DNA of 64,000 bases from Thermomonas sp. XSG (GCF_014678725.1 NZ_CP061497.1:2434001-2498000); one strand, 5' to 3'; counted from the first letter of the stretch, positions 36,557-46,480 are shown. A program made the numbers and translations. The notes: generated by a model from the letters alone, not told the origin.

Positions 36557-38578
36557 TCAGCGCTGCGCGAAGCACTCCGTCTTCAGGAACTTCTCGATCA
36601 GGTCCAGGGTGACCTGCTGGTGGCGCGGGTACCAGGGCATGCTGTGCGGCATGTCGGGGATCAGCTCGAACTTCGCCGGCACCGTGCCCTTGATGGCATT
36701 GAAGAACCCACGGGCATGGAACGCGGGGGTGCGCACGTCGCGGTCGCCCACGTACAGGAGCACCGGGATGTTGGCCTTGGCGGTGTTCTGCATGGGGTCC
36801 ATGCCCTTGACGGTGTTGCCCTGCAGGATGCGCTGCAGGCGGTTGTCGCTCCAGCTCATGCCGATCTTGGCCAGGTCGGTGACCGGTGCACCGGAAATCG
36901 CGCACTGGTAGGGGCTGTTCGGACGGACCGCGGCGGCTGCGGCGGCGAATCCGCCGTACGAATAGCCGAAGATCGCCATCCGCTTCGGATCGGCGATGCC
37001 TTCCTTGACCAGCCAGGCGGCCCCGTCGTCCTTGTCGTCCTGCATCTTCTCGCCCCACTGGGCATCACCCGCCAGCCAGAGCTTGCGGCCGAGGTCGGTG
37101 GAACCCCGGTACTGGGGGCGCAGCACGGCATAGCCGCGCGAGGTCAGGAACGGGACCCAGCCGGAGCCGTCCCAGCCTGCGTAGTCGCGGGCCCAGGGGC
37201 CGCCGTGCGGATGGATGATGGTCGGCAGCGGGCCGTCGGCGGGCTTCCAACCCGCGGGCAGATCGAGGATCGCGGGAATGCTGAGGCCGTCGCGGGCCGG
37301 ATAGTTCACCCAGCGCTGTTCGCCGATCTGCTTGCCGTCGATCCACGGGCGCTGTCCACCCAGGCTCACCACCTGCTTGCGGTTCAGCAGCACGTGGTAG
37401 GAGGGCGCGGCCTGTGCGCTGGAGGTGCTGAACAGCACGCGCGACAGGCCGTCGTTGTAGCCGCTGATGCTGACGTTCTGGCCCGGGAACGCCTGCTTGA
37501 GCATGCTGTGGATGGCCGCCATCTGCGGCTCGACGTAGGTGACCTCGCGCTGTGGCCCGTCCACGACATAACCGAGGATCTTGTTGAAGTTGCCAGGCTG
37601 GGTGCCCTGGATCAGGCCGCCGATGGAGAAGGTCGGGTGCGCGAGTAGCGGTTCGTTGTCGAATTTCTGCGCCACCGGATCGTACATCCAGGCCTGCACA
37701 AGGTCGGATCTCAGGTCGGTCAGCACGTAGTACTTCCCGGTCTCCTCGTCGATACCGGCGATGTCGACCGTATGGCGTTCGCTGAGCTTGGTGGTGAGCA
37801 GCGGGTGGGTGTCGAACTCGCCGGTCTTGGGATTGCGGATCAGGATGCGCTGTTCGTACTCGCCCGGACCGATGGGTTCAAGCTGGCTCTTGGTCAGCAG
37901 TTCGCCATTGCGCGGATTGAACAGGCCCGGGCTGGCGCGCCCGCCTGCCTTGAACAACAGCTTGGTCTCGCCGTTGCGCAGGTTGTAGAGGTAGTAGTTG
38001 CCGCTGAGGGACATGCCGCCGATCTGGTTGATGATCACGTTGTCCGGGTCCAGCGGCAAAGTGCTGACCAGCGAAGCTGTGCCGGTGATTTCGAGGCAGC
38101 GCTGGACTTCCTCGCTGATGCCGATCTTGCGGGTGTTGTCCGCGAACGCCTCGTCGAACTTCTTCTGCGCGGTGTCGGTCAGGTAGGCCTTCGAGACGAA
38201 GGTCTTGGTGGCCCCGTTCATGCTGCCCTCGCCGCAGCCGCCGAGCTGGCCGGTCCACTCCTGGCGGCCGATCACCAGCACGCGGTTGGCCTTCATCGCG
38301 TTGGCGGCGATGAATTTCATGCGGTCGCCTGACGGGGTGATCTTGGAGCCCGCGTCGAGGTTGTCCAGGTCCCAGGTCGCCAGCGCGGTGTCCTGGTTGT
38401 TCGAGCCCGGCATGGCGACGATCGCCACCAGGTTCTTGCCATCGGCGCTCATGGTGACAGACTGGATGTCGGGGACCTTCGCCAGCGAGTCGATCGGAAT
38501 CGGAGTCTGGGCGTTGGCGAGGGTCGCGCCGGACAGCAGCAGCGCGGCGGTGAGCGGATGTCGTGCAATGCGTTTCAT
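36557..38578 (-). CDS. Exported S9 family prolyl oligopeptidase-type peptidase
   Basis: A 673-residue serine peptidase. Signal peptide MKRIARHPLTAALLLSGATLANA; beta-propeller-like region about 30-400; alpha/beta-hydrolase domain from about 410. The catalytic serine is in FGYSYGGFAAAAAA, the Asp in VGDRDVRTPAFHA and the His in PDMPHSMPW. The oxyanion block IIHPHGGPWARD and the propeller-domain hinge are present. It should cut short peptides in the periplasm. Flanked by two TonB-dependent receptors on the same strand but separated from each by a terminator, so it is a unit of its own functioning in the same peptide-use theme. A nine-base C tract lies 72 bp before its ATG. Confidence 0.92.
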   Translation of the reverse strand: MKRIARHPLTAALLLSGATLANAQTPIPIDSLAKVPDIQSVTMSADGKNLVAIVAMPGSNNQDTALATWDLDNLDAGSKITPSGDRMKFIAANAMKANRVLVIGRQEWTGQLGGCGEGSMNGATKTFVSKAYLTDTAQKKFDEAFADNTRKIGISEEVQRCLEITGTASLVSTLPLDPDNVIINQIGGMSLSGNYYLYNLRNGETKLLFKAGGRASPGLFNPRNGELLTKSQLEPIGPGEYEQRILIRNPKTGEFDTHPLLTTKLSERHTVDIAGIDEETGKYYVLTDLRSDLVQAWMYDPVAQKFDNEPLLAHPTFSIGGLIQGTQPGNFNKILGYVVDGPQREVTYVEPQMAAIHSMLKQAFPGQNVSISGYNDGLSRVLFSTSSAQAAPSYHVLLNRKQVVSLGGQRPWIDGKQIGEQRWVNYPARDGLSIPAILDLPAGWKPADGPLPTIIHPHGGPWARDYAGWDGSGWVPFLTSRGYAVLRPQYRGSTDLGRKLWLAGDAQWGEKMQDDKDDGAAWLVKEGIADPKRMAIFGYSYGGFAAAAAAVRPNSPYQCAISGAPVTDLAKIGMSWSDNRLQRILQGNTVKGMDPMQNTAKANIPVLLYVGDRDVRTPAFHARGFFNAIKGTVPAKFELIPDMPHSMPWYPRHQQVTLDLIEKFLKTECFAQR

Positions 38579-38663
38579 GTAGGTGTTGGCCCCTGGAAAA
38601 ACTGCCGAACGATTACATGCGAGGGGTCTTCGCGTCCAGTCGCGGAGGCGGGGGGGGGCGGGC

Positions 38664-38692
38664 AAAAAGAAACCCCGCCTTGCGGCGGGGTT
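38664..38692 (-). terminator. Terminator of the second TonB-dependent receptor
   Basis: AACCCCGCC, loop TTGC, GGCGGGGTT on the plus strand; on the minus strand the stem is followed by TTTCTTTTT. It begins 25 bp after the receptor stop. Confidence 0.85.
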
Positions 38693-38716
38693 CCAGGGTG
38701 TTGCGCTGAGCGGTGC

Positions 38717-41518
38717 TTACTTCTTTCCGAAGCTCCAGCGGGCTTCGAGGTAGTAGGCGCGGCCCAGGATGTCGAAGTTGGCGCTGTTGTACGGCGCGCC
38801 GCTGGTGCCCGGGTAGGAACGGACGTCCATGTCGGGGATGCGGTTGCCGAGGTTGTTGACCAGGAACGAGAGCTTCAGCGCGTCGGTGGCGTCGAAGTTC
38901 ACGCTGGCGTTGACCGTGGTGTACGAACCCAGGCGGCCGGCACCGGCGAACGCGTAACCGGCCGGGTCCAGCGTGGCGCGGTAGTTCGGGGTCGGGCCGA
39001 GGTAGTTGGCATAGACGGTGGTCGTCCAGCGGTCCTTGTTCCAGCTGGCCGACGCGTTCGCCTTGTACTTGGCGTCCGTGCTCCAGTACGGGTCGGTCAG
39101 CGCGTCCACCACCGGGTCGGTCGGGTAGGTCTGGATCTCGTGCTTGAGGTTGCGGGTCCACGAACCGGCCAGGGTCAGCGCGCCCCAGGCGCCCAGATCC
39201 TGGCGGTAGTTGGCATCCACGGTCACCGCATCAAGGGTTTCCTGCGCCACGTTGACCTTGCTCAGGAAGATCTTCTGCACATCGCCGTTGGCGGCACGGG
39301 TGACCTGGGCCAGCGCGGCCTGGCAGGTGCCGGAGTTGATGTCCAGCGTGCCCAGACGGCAGTTGGCCTCATCCCGCATCAGCTGGTCGACGTTCTGCAG
39401 CGCGACCTCGTTGCGGATGTCCCAGTGGTGGTAGTCGGCGCTCAGCGAGAATTTCGCGGTCGGCGCCCACACCACGCCGTAGCTCCACACGGTGGCGTTG
39501 ATCGGCTTCAGGTCCGGGTTGCCGGACTGCTCGCCTTCGTACTGCAGGTCGGCGTACTGCTGCGGGCAGTCGGCCACTTCACCGGCGTCGAAGCCCAGCA
39601 GGGCGCAGTTGTAGTAGTCGACGCTGTAACCGTAGAAGCCGCTGACGCCCTGGAACTGGTCGGCGAGGGTCGGCGCCTTGAAGGCGGTGCCGTACTTGCC
39701 GCGCAGCAGCAGCGATTCGAACGGACGGTATTCCAGGCCGATGCTGTAGGTCGGCTTGTCGACGGTGCGGCCGGCGGCGCGGAAGCCGTCGTAGCGGGCC
39801 GAAGCCGAGACGGTCAGCTGCTCCCACACCGGCAGGCGCAGTTCGCCGGTCACCGCGTAGCGCGAGCGCTGGCCCTTGCCGCTGACTGCCTTGGTGCCCC
39901 AAATGTCGCCGTTGAGCAGCAGCGCGTCGGGGGTATAGGCCCAGCCCTGGGTGCCGGCTTCCACGGCGATCGCCGCACCGGCGTCGCCGCCCGGCAGCGA
40001 GAACAGCGCGCCGTTGGTGAACTGCGCGCGCAGCATGTTGTCGTAGGTGCGGCTGTGCGACTTGGTCGTCGCCATGAAGCTGTAGAAGTCGGCGGGCGAC
40101 ATCAGCTTGTAGAAGGCCGCGTAGTCGGGGGTGAACACCGGGTAGGCGTCGAAGATCGGATCCCAGCCCTGCTGTTCGCCCAGCACCTTCTGCTGGAAGT
40201 AGTCGTCGATCGACGACAGGCGGTTGAGGTCGGTTTCGGTCAGCTTGTACTGGGTGCGGGTCAGGCCGACGTCATAGTCCCAGTTCGAGTCCTCGCCGAG
40301 GGTACCGTTCACGCCGAGGGTGACCGCGTAGGACGTGCTGCGGTTCTCGCTCATGCCGTTTTCCCAGCCGCCCATGTCCTCCGGGGTGAAGGCGCGCTGC
40401 AGGTTCACCAGGGTGTCGAGGTTGGGGTCGTAGAACGCGCCCCATTTCACGCTGGTGCCCCACCACTGGTAGCCGGAGCCGATGTTGTACTTGACGCGCT
40501 CGTGGCTCACCAGCACGTCGGCATAGGCCTGCGCCAGGTCGGTCAGCTCGAAGGTGGAGTGCGCATACACCTGCGCGCCTTCCTTCTCGTTCTTCAGGGT
40601 GCGGTAGCCCGGGGTCTGGAAGGAGCCGCAGTAGTCGCCGGAACCGGCGCGGGTGCGCTTGCCCACGGTGCCGTCGAAGCCGCCGGTGACGTTGGCGCAG
40701 TTGGCCGGGTCGAGGAACAGGTAGCCGCCGTTGAGCTCATCGAAGATCGCCCAGTCGCGGCTGGCCAGCGCCGGCGCGCCGTTGTAGGCATCGGGGTTGA
40801 ACTGCGCGGTCAGGTCGCGCTGGTGCGCCCACACCGGGTCGGCCTTCTCGGCCTGCACGCCCAGCAGGGTGTTCCAGCGGCCGTCGGCGTTGCTGAGGCT
40901 GGTGGCGAAGCTCAGGCGGCCGTTCTTGCCGCCGCCCTGGTCGAAGGCGCCGATGCGCGCGCTGAGGACGCTGCCGTCCACGTTCTTCTTGAGGATGATG
41001 TTGACCACGCCGGCGATGGCGTCGGAGCCGTAAAGCGACGACTGGCCACCGGGCAGGATCTCGATGCGCTCGACCAGCTCCACCGGGATGCCGCTGATGT
41101 TGTTGAACACGTCGGAGCCGTTGTACAGCGCCGGGTAGTTGGCCATCGGTCGGCCGTCGATCAGGTACTTCACGTAGCTGGCGGACAGGCCGAACAGGCT
41201 GAGCGTCTCGGCGCCCTGGGTAAACGAGGCGGAGCTCTGGTTGTTCTGCACGCCGCCGGTGGCGAAGCTGCTCTTCTGCAGCACTTCAGCGACGTTGTTG
41301 AAGCCGCGGGCCTGGATGTCCTCGGCGGAGATGATGGTGACCGGGACGAAGGTCTCGACCTGGGTCTGGGGGATCAGCGAACCGGTGACGACCACCTTGT
41401 CCAGATCCTTGGCCTTCTCGTCGCTCTGCTGGGCGGCGGCGACGGCGGGCAGGGCCAGCGCCGCGGCAAGCGCCAGCGTCAGCGGGCGGCGAAGGATGTG
41501 TCGTTGACGAACAACCAT
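38717..41518 (-). CDS. TonB-dependent receptor
   Basis: A 933-residue outer-membrane receptor. Signal peptide (MVVRQRHILRRPLTLALAAA ... VAAA/QQSD), TonB-box-like LDKVVVTGSLIPQ, plug domain with AEDIQARGFNNVAEVLQ, YLIDGRPMANYP and RIEILPGGQSSLYGSDAIAGVVNIIL, and a barrel ending in YYLEARWSFGKK. The final Lys pair after the aromatic is unusual; most barrels end on Phe or Tyr. The ATG at 41518 has an AAAGGAAG ribosome site; the frame opens 21 codons earlier. It resembles the first receptor in layout but is clearly divergent. The ligand is unknown, though peptides or vitamin-like molecules are common in the group. Confidence 0.92.
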   Translation of the reverse strand: MVVRQRHILRRPLTLALAAALALPAVAAAQQSDEKAKDLDKVVVTGSLIPQTQVETFVPVTIISAEDIQARGFNNVAEVLQKSSFATGGVQNNQSSASFTQGAETLSLFGLSASYVKYLIDGRPMANYPALYNGSDVFNNISGIPVELVERIEILPGGQSSLYGSDAIAGVVNIILKKNVDGSVLSARIGAFDQGGGKNGRLSFATSLSNADGRWNTLLGVQAEKADPVWAHQRDLTAQFNPDAYNGAPALASRDWAIFDELNGGYLFLDPANCANVTGGFDGTVGKRTRAGSGDYCGSFQTPGYRTLKNEKEGAQVYAHSTFELTDLAQAYADVLVSHERVKYNIGSGYQWWGTSVKWGAFYDPNLDTLVNLQRAFTPEDMGGWENGMSENRSTSYAVTLGVNGTLGEDSNWDYDVGLTRTQYKLTETDLNRLSSIDDYFQQKVLGEQQGWDPIFDAYPVFTPDYAAFYKLMSPADFYSFMATTKSHSRTYDNMLRAQFTNGALFSLPGGDAGAAIAVEAGTQGWAYTPDALLLNGDIWGTKAVSGKGQRSRYAVTGELRLPVWEQLTVSASARYDGFRAAGRTVDKPTYSIGLEYRPFESLLLRGKYGTAFKAPTLADQFQGVSGFYGYSVDYYNCALLGFDAGEVADCPQQYADLQYEGEQSGNPDLKPINATVWSYGVVWAPTAKFSLSADYHHWDIRNEVALQNVDQLMRDEANCRLGTLDINSGTCQAALAQVTRAANGDVQKIFLSKVNVAQETLDAVTVDANYRQDLGAWGALTLAGSWTRNLKHEIQTYPTDPVVDALTDPYWSTDAKYKANASASWNKDRWTTTVYANYLGPTPNYRATLDPAGYAFAGAGRLGSYTTVNASVNFDATDALKLSFLVNNLGNRIPDMDVRSYPGTSGAPYNSANFDILGRAYYLEARWSFGKK

Positions 41519-41823
41519 GGGGGCTTCCTTTGATCTTATTTGATCTTTGAACTTGCGTAGGACGGATGCAGGAACTTGCATCTCCGGTCATCCCGGAGAC
41601 GCCGAACCGTAACAGCCGGTTAACATCCGCCCCCTGAACGTACGGTGCCGTCTGGTATTGACTACTCCATGCCGGATGTGAGATTCGCGCGCTTCCGGAC
41701 TTAGGAGAGCCCGGATCACGTGCCCGCCAAGCCATGGCGGGTGCGTCGCGCGCTGACACGCATCAAGGGGGCGCGGAGGCGGCTTCGCTAGAATCGGCGT
41801 ACCCCCGCACGCGTCACCTCATC
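41519..41823. other. Divergent promoter region between receptor and mrp
   Basis: A 305-bp region with no gene. The receptor side has two TTTGATCTT-like direct repeats next to its ribosome site, two AACTTGC copies, and a CTCCGG/CCGGAG hairpin at 41582-41598. The mrp side has a CCCGCCA/TGGCGGG hairpin at 41723-41741 without a T tract and a TAGAAT -10. Confidence 0.6.
41789..41794 (+). promoter_or_regulatory. Putative -10 of mrp
   Basis: TAGAAT, 29 nt before the mrp ATG; no clear -35 is seen. It would give a short leader of about 20 nt. Confidence 0.4.
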
Positions 41824-42669
41824 ATGTCCCGTCTGCCTTCCCACGCCGTCCAGGGCGAGCTGAAACCGCTCGCCAACGTCCGCAACATCATCGCAGTGGG
41901 CTCCGGCAAGGGCGGGGTGGGCAAGTCCACCACCGCGGTGAACCTGGCGCTGGCACTGGCCGCGGAAGGGCCGAAGGTCGGCATCCTCGACGCCGACGTG
42001 TACGGCCCCAGCGTGCCGATGATGCTGGGGCTGTCCGGCCGTCCGGACAGCCCCGACGGCAAGACCATCACGCCGATGCAGGCGCACGGGGTGGAGGCGA
42101 TGTCGATCGGGCTGCTGGTGGACCAGGACACGCCGATGATCTGGCGCGGGCCGATGGCCACGCAGGCGCTGAGCCAATTGCTCAACGACACGCGCTGGGG
42201 CGACCTGGACGTGCTGGTGGTGGACCTGCCGCCGGGCACCGGCGACATCCAGTTGACCATGGCGCAGAAGATCCCGGTGGCCGGTGCGGTCATCGTCACC
42301 ACGCCGCAGGACATCGCCACCCTGGATGCGCGCAAGGCGCTGAAGATGTTCGAGAAGGTGAACATCCCGGTGCTCGGCCTGATCGAGAACATGGCGGTGC
42401 ATGTGTGCGGCAGCTGCGGCCACGCCGAGCGCATCTTCGGCGAGGGCGGCGGCCGGAAGATGGCCGAACAGTACGGGGTGGTGCAGCTGGGCGCGCTGCC
42501 GCTGGAGATCGGCATCCGCGAGCAGGGCGATGCCGGCACGCCGATCGTGGCCGCCCAGCCGGATTCCGCGGCGGCGCAGGCCTACCGCGCGGCCGCGCGG
42601 GCGCTGCTGGCCGAACTGGACAAGCGGCCGAAGGTACGCACCGGGATCATGGCGTCCCTGCTGGGGTAA
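41824..42669 (+). CDS. mrp: Mrp/ApbC iron-sulfur cluster carrier
   Basis: A 281-residue P-loop ATPase of the ParA/MinD superfamily that carries 4Fe-4S clusters to client proteins in the cytoplasm. Deviant Walker A is [17 protein letters not shown], switch II is [15 protein letters not shown], and the cluster-binding CxxC is VCGSCGHAE. It lacks the N-terminal DUF59 domain of longer Mrp proteins, as in the shorter ApbC form. The ATG at 41824 begins the conserved part; the upstream frame is not family-like. dcd follows on the same strand 103 bp later. Confidence 0.95.
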   Translation: MSRLPSHAVQGELKPLANVRNIIAVGSGKGGVGKSTTAVNLALALAAEGPKVGILDADVYGPSVPMMLGLSGRPDSPDGKTITPMQAHGVEAMSIGLLVDQDTPMIWRGPMATQALSQLLNDTRWGDLDVLVVDLPPGTGDIQLTMAQKIPVAGAVIVTTPQDIATLDARKALKMFEKVNIPVLGLIENMAVHVCGSCGHAERIFGEGGGRKMAEQYGVVQLGALPLEIGIREQGDAGTPIVAAQPDSAAAQAYRAAARALLAELDKRPKVRTGIMASLLG

Positions 42670-42772
42670 GCGGGGTTTCCAGGCGGCGCAGCCGCCAGGC
42701 TGCGAACGCCCGGGGGGATGGATCCGCCCCGCTTGGCTTAAACTCGCCGGTTCCGCACCGGGACCGAACCGC

Positions 42773-43348
<576 letters not shown>

Positions 43349-43358
43349 GCCAAGGTTT

Positions 43359-43440
43359 CCGTAGGAGCGTACCGCAGGGGCGCGATGCCCTGTGCGGGAT
43401 TTGGCAAAAGCCATCGCGCCACTGCGGTGCGCTCCTACGG
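43359..43440. repeat. REPIN-like long imperfect palindrome
   Basis: Two 29-nt arms (43359-43387 and 43412-43440) are inverted copies with two mismatches, separated by 24 nt. The arm ends start CCGTAGGAGCG, the hallmark of the GTAGGAGCG-class REP elements dispersed in Pseudomonas and Xanthomonadaceae genomes. It fills the gap between the convergent dcd and HIT genes, can act as a two-way transcription barrier, and contributes the HIT stop codon. Confidence 0.85.
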
Positions 43441-43878
43441 TTGAGCGGGACTGCCCTGTAGCGCAGCGCGCAGCGCGCTGACACGTTCGATCAGTTGTTC
43501 CGGCGCGTACGGCCGCGCGTTGGCCGCGCCCCAGACCGGGCGTGGCCAGGCGATGTCGTCGGTGTAGCGGGCGATGACGTGGACGTGCAGCTGCGGCACC
43601 TGGTTGCCCAGCGCGGCCACGTTGAGCTTGTGTGGCTTGAACAGCGCCTTCAGCGCCCGCGCCGCGGCGTCGATGTCGGCGCTGAGCGCGGTGCGCTGCG
43701 CCGGGGTCAGGTCGATGATCTCCACCGCGCCCGCCAGCTTCGGCACCAGCACCAGCCACGGATGGTTGGCATCGTCCATCAGCCGGACCTCGCAGACCGA
43801 CAGGTCGCAGACCGGGGCGGTGTCGTCGGCCAGCTGCGGATGCAGTTCGTAGCGCGTGGCGGGCTGGGGAGGGGTCAT
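43435..43878 (-). CDS. HIT domain protein
   Basis: A 147-residue histidine-triad-family nucleotide-binding protein. The conserved end of the domain is QVPQLHVHVIARYTDD: the first two triad histidines, including the nucleophile position, are present, but the third is Ile. This variant occurs in a proteobacterial subfamily. Other family blocks are HPWLVLVPKL and WPRPVWGAANARPY. Activity as a nucleotide hydrolase is likely but not certain. Its TAG stop lies inside the arm of the adjacent palindrome, so the last residue and stop come from the repeat. Confidence 0.87.
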   Translation of the reverse strand: MTPPQPATRYELHPQLADDTAPVCDLSVCEVRLMDDANHPWLVLVPKLAGAVEIIDLTPAQRTALSADIDAAARALKALFKPHKLNVAALGNQVPQLHVHVIARYTDDIAWPRPVWGAANARPYAPEQLIERVSALRAALQGSPAQP

Positions 43879-43890
43879 GGCGTCCTCGGC

Positions 43891-44559
43891 TCAGTAGGCC
43901 GGGCGCAGCGCCCGGCGGAACAGGCCCAGCGTCCGCTCCAGTGCAAGCTCCGCACTGGGCCGGTGGAAGTCGTCGCGCTGGTCGCAGTTGAAGCCGTGTC
44001 CGGCGGGATACACGTGGATTTCCGCCTCGGGATGGCGCTGGCGGTGCAGCTCGACGTCGGTCTGCGGGATGCTGGGGTCGTGCTCGCCGAAGTGGAACAT
44101 CATCGGCGCGTCCAGCTGCTCGTCGAGGAACGGCACGGTGCGCGCGCCGTAGTAGCTGACCGCCGGCAGCGACAGCCGGGTGTTGGCCAGGTAGGCTGCG
44201 GTGCCGCCCCAGCAGTAGCCGACCACGCCGACCTTGCCGTATTCCTGCAGCTGGGCGGCGACGGCCTTCACGTCTTCCAGCGCGCGCTCGAAGCCCAGCC
44301 GCTCCACCAGCTCACGCCCGCGCGCCACGCCCTCCGGGTCGTAGCGCAGCTGCACGTCGTGCTCGAAGTGGTCGAAGAGGGCCGGCGCCATCGCGACGTA
44401 GCCATGTTCGGCGAAGGTCGTGCAGACCGCGCGGATATGGGTGTTCACGCCGAAGATTTCCTGCACCACCACCAGCGCGCCGCGCGGCGGCACGTGCGGT
44501 GTCGCGAGCCAGGCGCGGATGCGGCCGCTCGGGGTTTCCAGGGACATCCACTCGCTCAT
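43891..44559 (-). CDS. Dienelactone hydrolase family protein
   Basis: A 222-residue alpha/beta hydrolase of the carboxymethylenebutenolidase type. The catalytic Cys is in VVGYCWGGTAAYLA, the Asp in GEHDPSIPQ and the His in PAGHGFNCD; EIFGVNTHIR near the N-terminus supplies the family glutamate. The ATG at 44559 follows a GGAG; the very long frame open upstream is antisense to rimO and is not coding. It ends 12 bp before the HIT start, so the two may be co-transcribed. No aromatic degradation genes are nearby, so the natural substrate is open. Confidence 0.92.
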   Translation of the reverse strand: MSEWMSLETPSGRIRAWLATPHVPPRGALVVVQEIFGVNTHIRAVCTTFAEHGYVAMAPALFDHFEHDVQLRYDPEGVARGRELVERLGFERALEDVKAVAAQLQEYGKVGVVGYCWGGTAAYLANTRLSLPAVSYYGARTVPFLDEQLDAPMMFHFGEHDPSIPQTDVELHRQRHPEAEIHVYPAGHGFNCDQRDDFHRPSAELALERTLGLFRRALRPAY

Positions 44560-44625
44560 GGGGTTGGCTCCGTCCGCTTGCCGCGATAGTACGCCTGTGG
44601 GGGCGGGCCGCCAGCCCCCCGCCGG

Positions 44626-44631
44626 TATACT
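44626..44631 (+). promoter_or_regulatory. Putative -10 of rimO
   Basis: TATACT, 39 nt before the rimO ATG, in the short region divergent to the dienelactone hydrolase gene. No clear -35. Confidence 0.35.
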
Positions 44632-44670
44632 ACGCGGCCCGCGGCGGACCCCCGCCGGCCTGCGCCTACG

Positions 44671-46020
44671 ATGTCCATGCCCCAAGCTCCCGCCTCCGCC
44701 AATCCCAAAGTCGGCTTCGTCAGCCTCGGCTGCCCCAAGGCGCTGGTGGACTCTGAGCGCATCCTTACCCAGCTGCGGGGGGAGGGCTACGATCTGGTGC
44801 AGACCTACGACGACGCCGACGTGGTGGTGGTCAACACCTGCGGCTTCATCGATTCCGCGGTGGCCGAATCGCTGGATGCGATCGGCGAGGCCATGGCCGA
44901 GAACGGCAAGGTCATCGTCACCGGCTGCCTGGGCAAGCGCGCCGACGTGATCCGCGAAGCGCATCCGGGCGTGCTGTCGATCAGCGGCCCGCAGGACTAC
45001 GCCAGCGTGATGGACGCGGTGCACGCGGCAGTGCCGCCGACGCACAACCCCTTCGTGGACCTGCTGCCGGACTACGGCCTCAAGCTCACGCCCAAGCACT
45101 ACGCTTACCTGAAGATTTCCGAAGGCTGCAACCACCGCTGCAGCTTCTGCATCATCCCGTCGATGCGCGGCGACCTGGTCTCGCGCCCGGTCGACGAGGT
45201 GCTGCGCGAGGCCGAGAAGCTGGTGCGCGGCGGGGTCAAGGAGCTGCTGGTGGTGTCGCAGGACACCAGCGCCTACGGCGTCGACCTGAAGTACGCGCCG
45301 CGACTGTGGGGCAACAATGTCTACGAGACGCGGATGAAGGCGCTGTGCGAGGGCCTGTCCACGCTGGGCGTGTGGACGCGCCTGCACTACGTGTATCCGT
45401 ACCCGCACGTCGACGACGTGATCCCGCTGATGGCCGAGGGCAAGGTGCTGCCGTACCTCGACATCCCGTTCCAGCACGCCAGCCCGCGCATCCTCAGGCT
45501 GATGAAGCGGCCTGGCGCGGTGGACAAGACGCTGGAGCGCATCCAGCGCTGGCGCGCGATCTGCCCGGACCTCACCCTGCGCAGCACCTTCATCGTCGGC
45601 TTCCCCGGCGAGACCGATGCCGAGTTCGAGGAGCTGCTGGATTTCCTCGACGAGGCGCAGCTGGACCGCGTGGGCGCGTTCGCCTATTCGCCGGTCACCG
45701 GCGCCAAGGCCAACGAGCTGCCGGACCCCGTGCCGGAAGCGGTGAAGCAGGAGCGGCTGGCCCGCTTCATGGAGCGGCAGGCGGCGATTTCCGAAGCGCG
45801 CCTGGCGGCAAAGGTCGGCACCGTGCAGCGCTGCCTGGTGGATGCGATCGACGGCGAGCTCGCCATCGCCCGTTCGATGGCCGATGCGCCGGAGATCGAC
45901 GGCCTGGTGCAGATCCAGGACGGCCGCGAAGCCGGCCTGGTGCCGGGCGAGTTCGTCAACGTGCGGATCATGGGCAGCGACGAGCACGACTTGTACGGGG
46001 AAGTCGAGTACAACGACTGA
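44671..46020 (+). CDS. rimO: Ribosomal protein S12 methylthiotransferase
   Basis: A 449-residue radical SAM enzyme that adds a methylthio group to an aspartate of ribosomal protein S12. The N-terminal UPF0004 domain has [19 protein letters not shown] and NTCGFIDSA with its own cluster cysteines (GCLGKR gives the third). The radical SAM motif is [17 protein letters not shown] and the C-terminal TRAM domain starts near residue 375. [12 protein letters not shown] distinguishes RimO from MiaB. Length is normal. Confidence 0.97.
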   Translation: MSMPQAPASANPKVGFVSLGCPKALVDSERILTQLRGEGYDLVQTYDDADVVVVNTCGFIDSAVAESLDAIGEAMAENGKVIVTGCLGKRADVIREAHPGVLSISGPQDYASVMDAVHAAVPPTHNPFVDLLPDYGLKLTPKHYAYLKISEGCNHRCSFCIIPSMRGDLVSRPVDEVLREAEKLVRGGVKELLVVSQDTSAYGVDLKYAPRLWGNNVYETRMKALCEGLSTLGVWTRLHYVYPYPHVDDVIPLMAEGKVLPYLDIPFQHASPRILRLMKRPGAVDKTLERIQRWRAICPDLTLRSTFIVGFPGETDAEFEELLDFLDEAQLDRVGAFAYSPVTGAKANELPDPVPEAVKQERLARFMERQAAISEARLAAKVGTVQRCLVDAIDGELAIARSMADAPEIDGLVQIQDGREAGLVPGEFVNVRIMGSDEHDLYGEVEYND

Positions 46021-46060
46021 GCCGCGGCATACTCCCGGCGTCCCCGCCGAGGAGTGCCCG

Positions 46061-46480
46061 ATGTCGCCGTCGCATCTGTTCAGTCGCCTGGCCAAGTGGG
46101 CCTCGCGCGCAGCCGGCCGCCCGCTTGGATTCGCGCTGGCCGTGCTGGTGGTGCTGGCCTGGATCCTCACCGGGCCGCTGTTCGGTTTCAGCGACACCTG
46201 GCAGCTGGTGATCAACACCGGCACCACCATCGTCACCTTCCTGATGGTGTTCCTGATCCAGAACTCGCAGAACCGCGATACCGAGGCGATCCAGCTCAAG
46301 CTGGACGAGCTGATTCGCGCCACCCGTGGCGCCCACAACGCGCTGCTGGACCTGGAAGAGCTGGAGGAGCGCGAGCTGGATGTGTTCCGCGCCCGTTACG
46401 TCGCGCTGGCGCGCACTGCGCGCGAGCGCGACGACGAAGAAGCCGACCGCGGCACGCCGGAAGTCATCGACCCGCGCTGA
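46061..46480 (+). CDS. Low-affinity iron permease family membrane protein
   Basis: A 139-residue inner-membrane protein with two predicted helices (about 20-42 and 47-68). The family core is WILTGPLFGFSDTWQLVINT followed by TTIVTFLMVFLIQNSQNRD and IQLKLDELIRA. The soluble C-terminus is acidic. The family name derives from plant and yeast iron uptake, but bacterial members of this small type have no proven transport role. A GAGGAG ribosome site lies 7 nt before the ATG. It follows rimO by 40 bp. Confidence 0.85.
   Translation: MSPSHLFSRLAKWASRAAGRPLGFALAVLVVLAWILTGPLFGFSDTWQLVINTGTTIVTFLMVFLIQNSQNRDTEAIQLKLDELIRATRGAHNALLDLEELEERELDVFRARYVALARTARERDDEEADRGTPEVIDPR

Noticed and set aside
43891-46338. 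815-residue version of the dienelactone hydrolase
   Set aside because: The added N-terminus is antisense to rimO and has no family similarity; the hydrolase starts at 44559.
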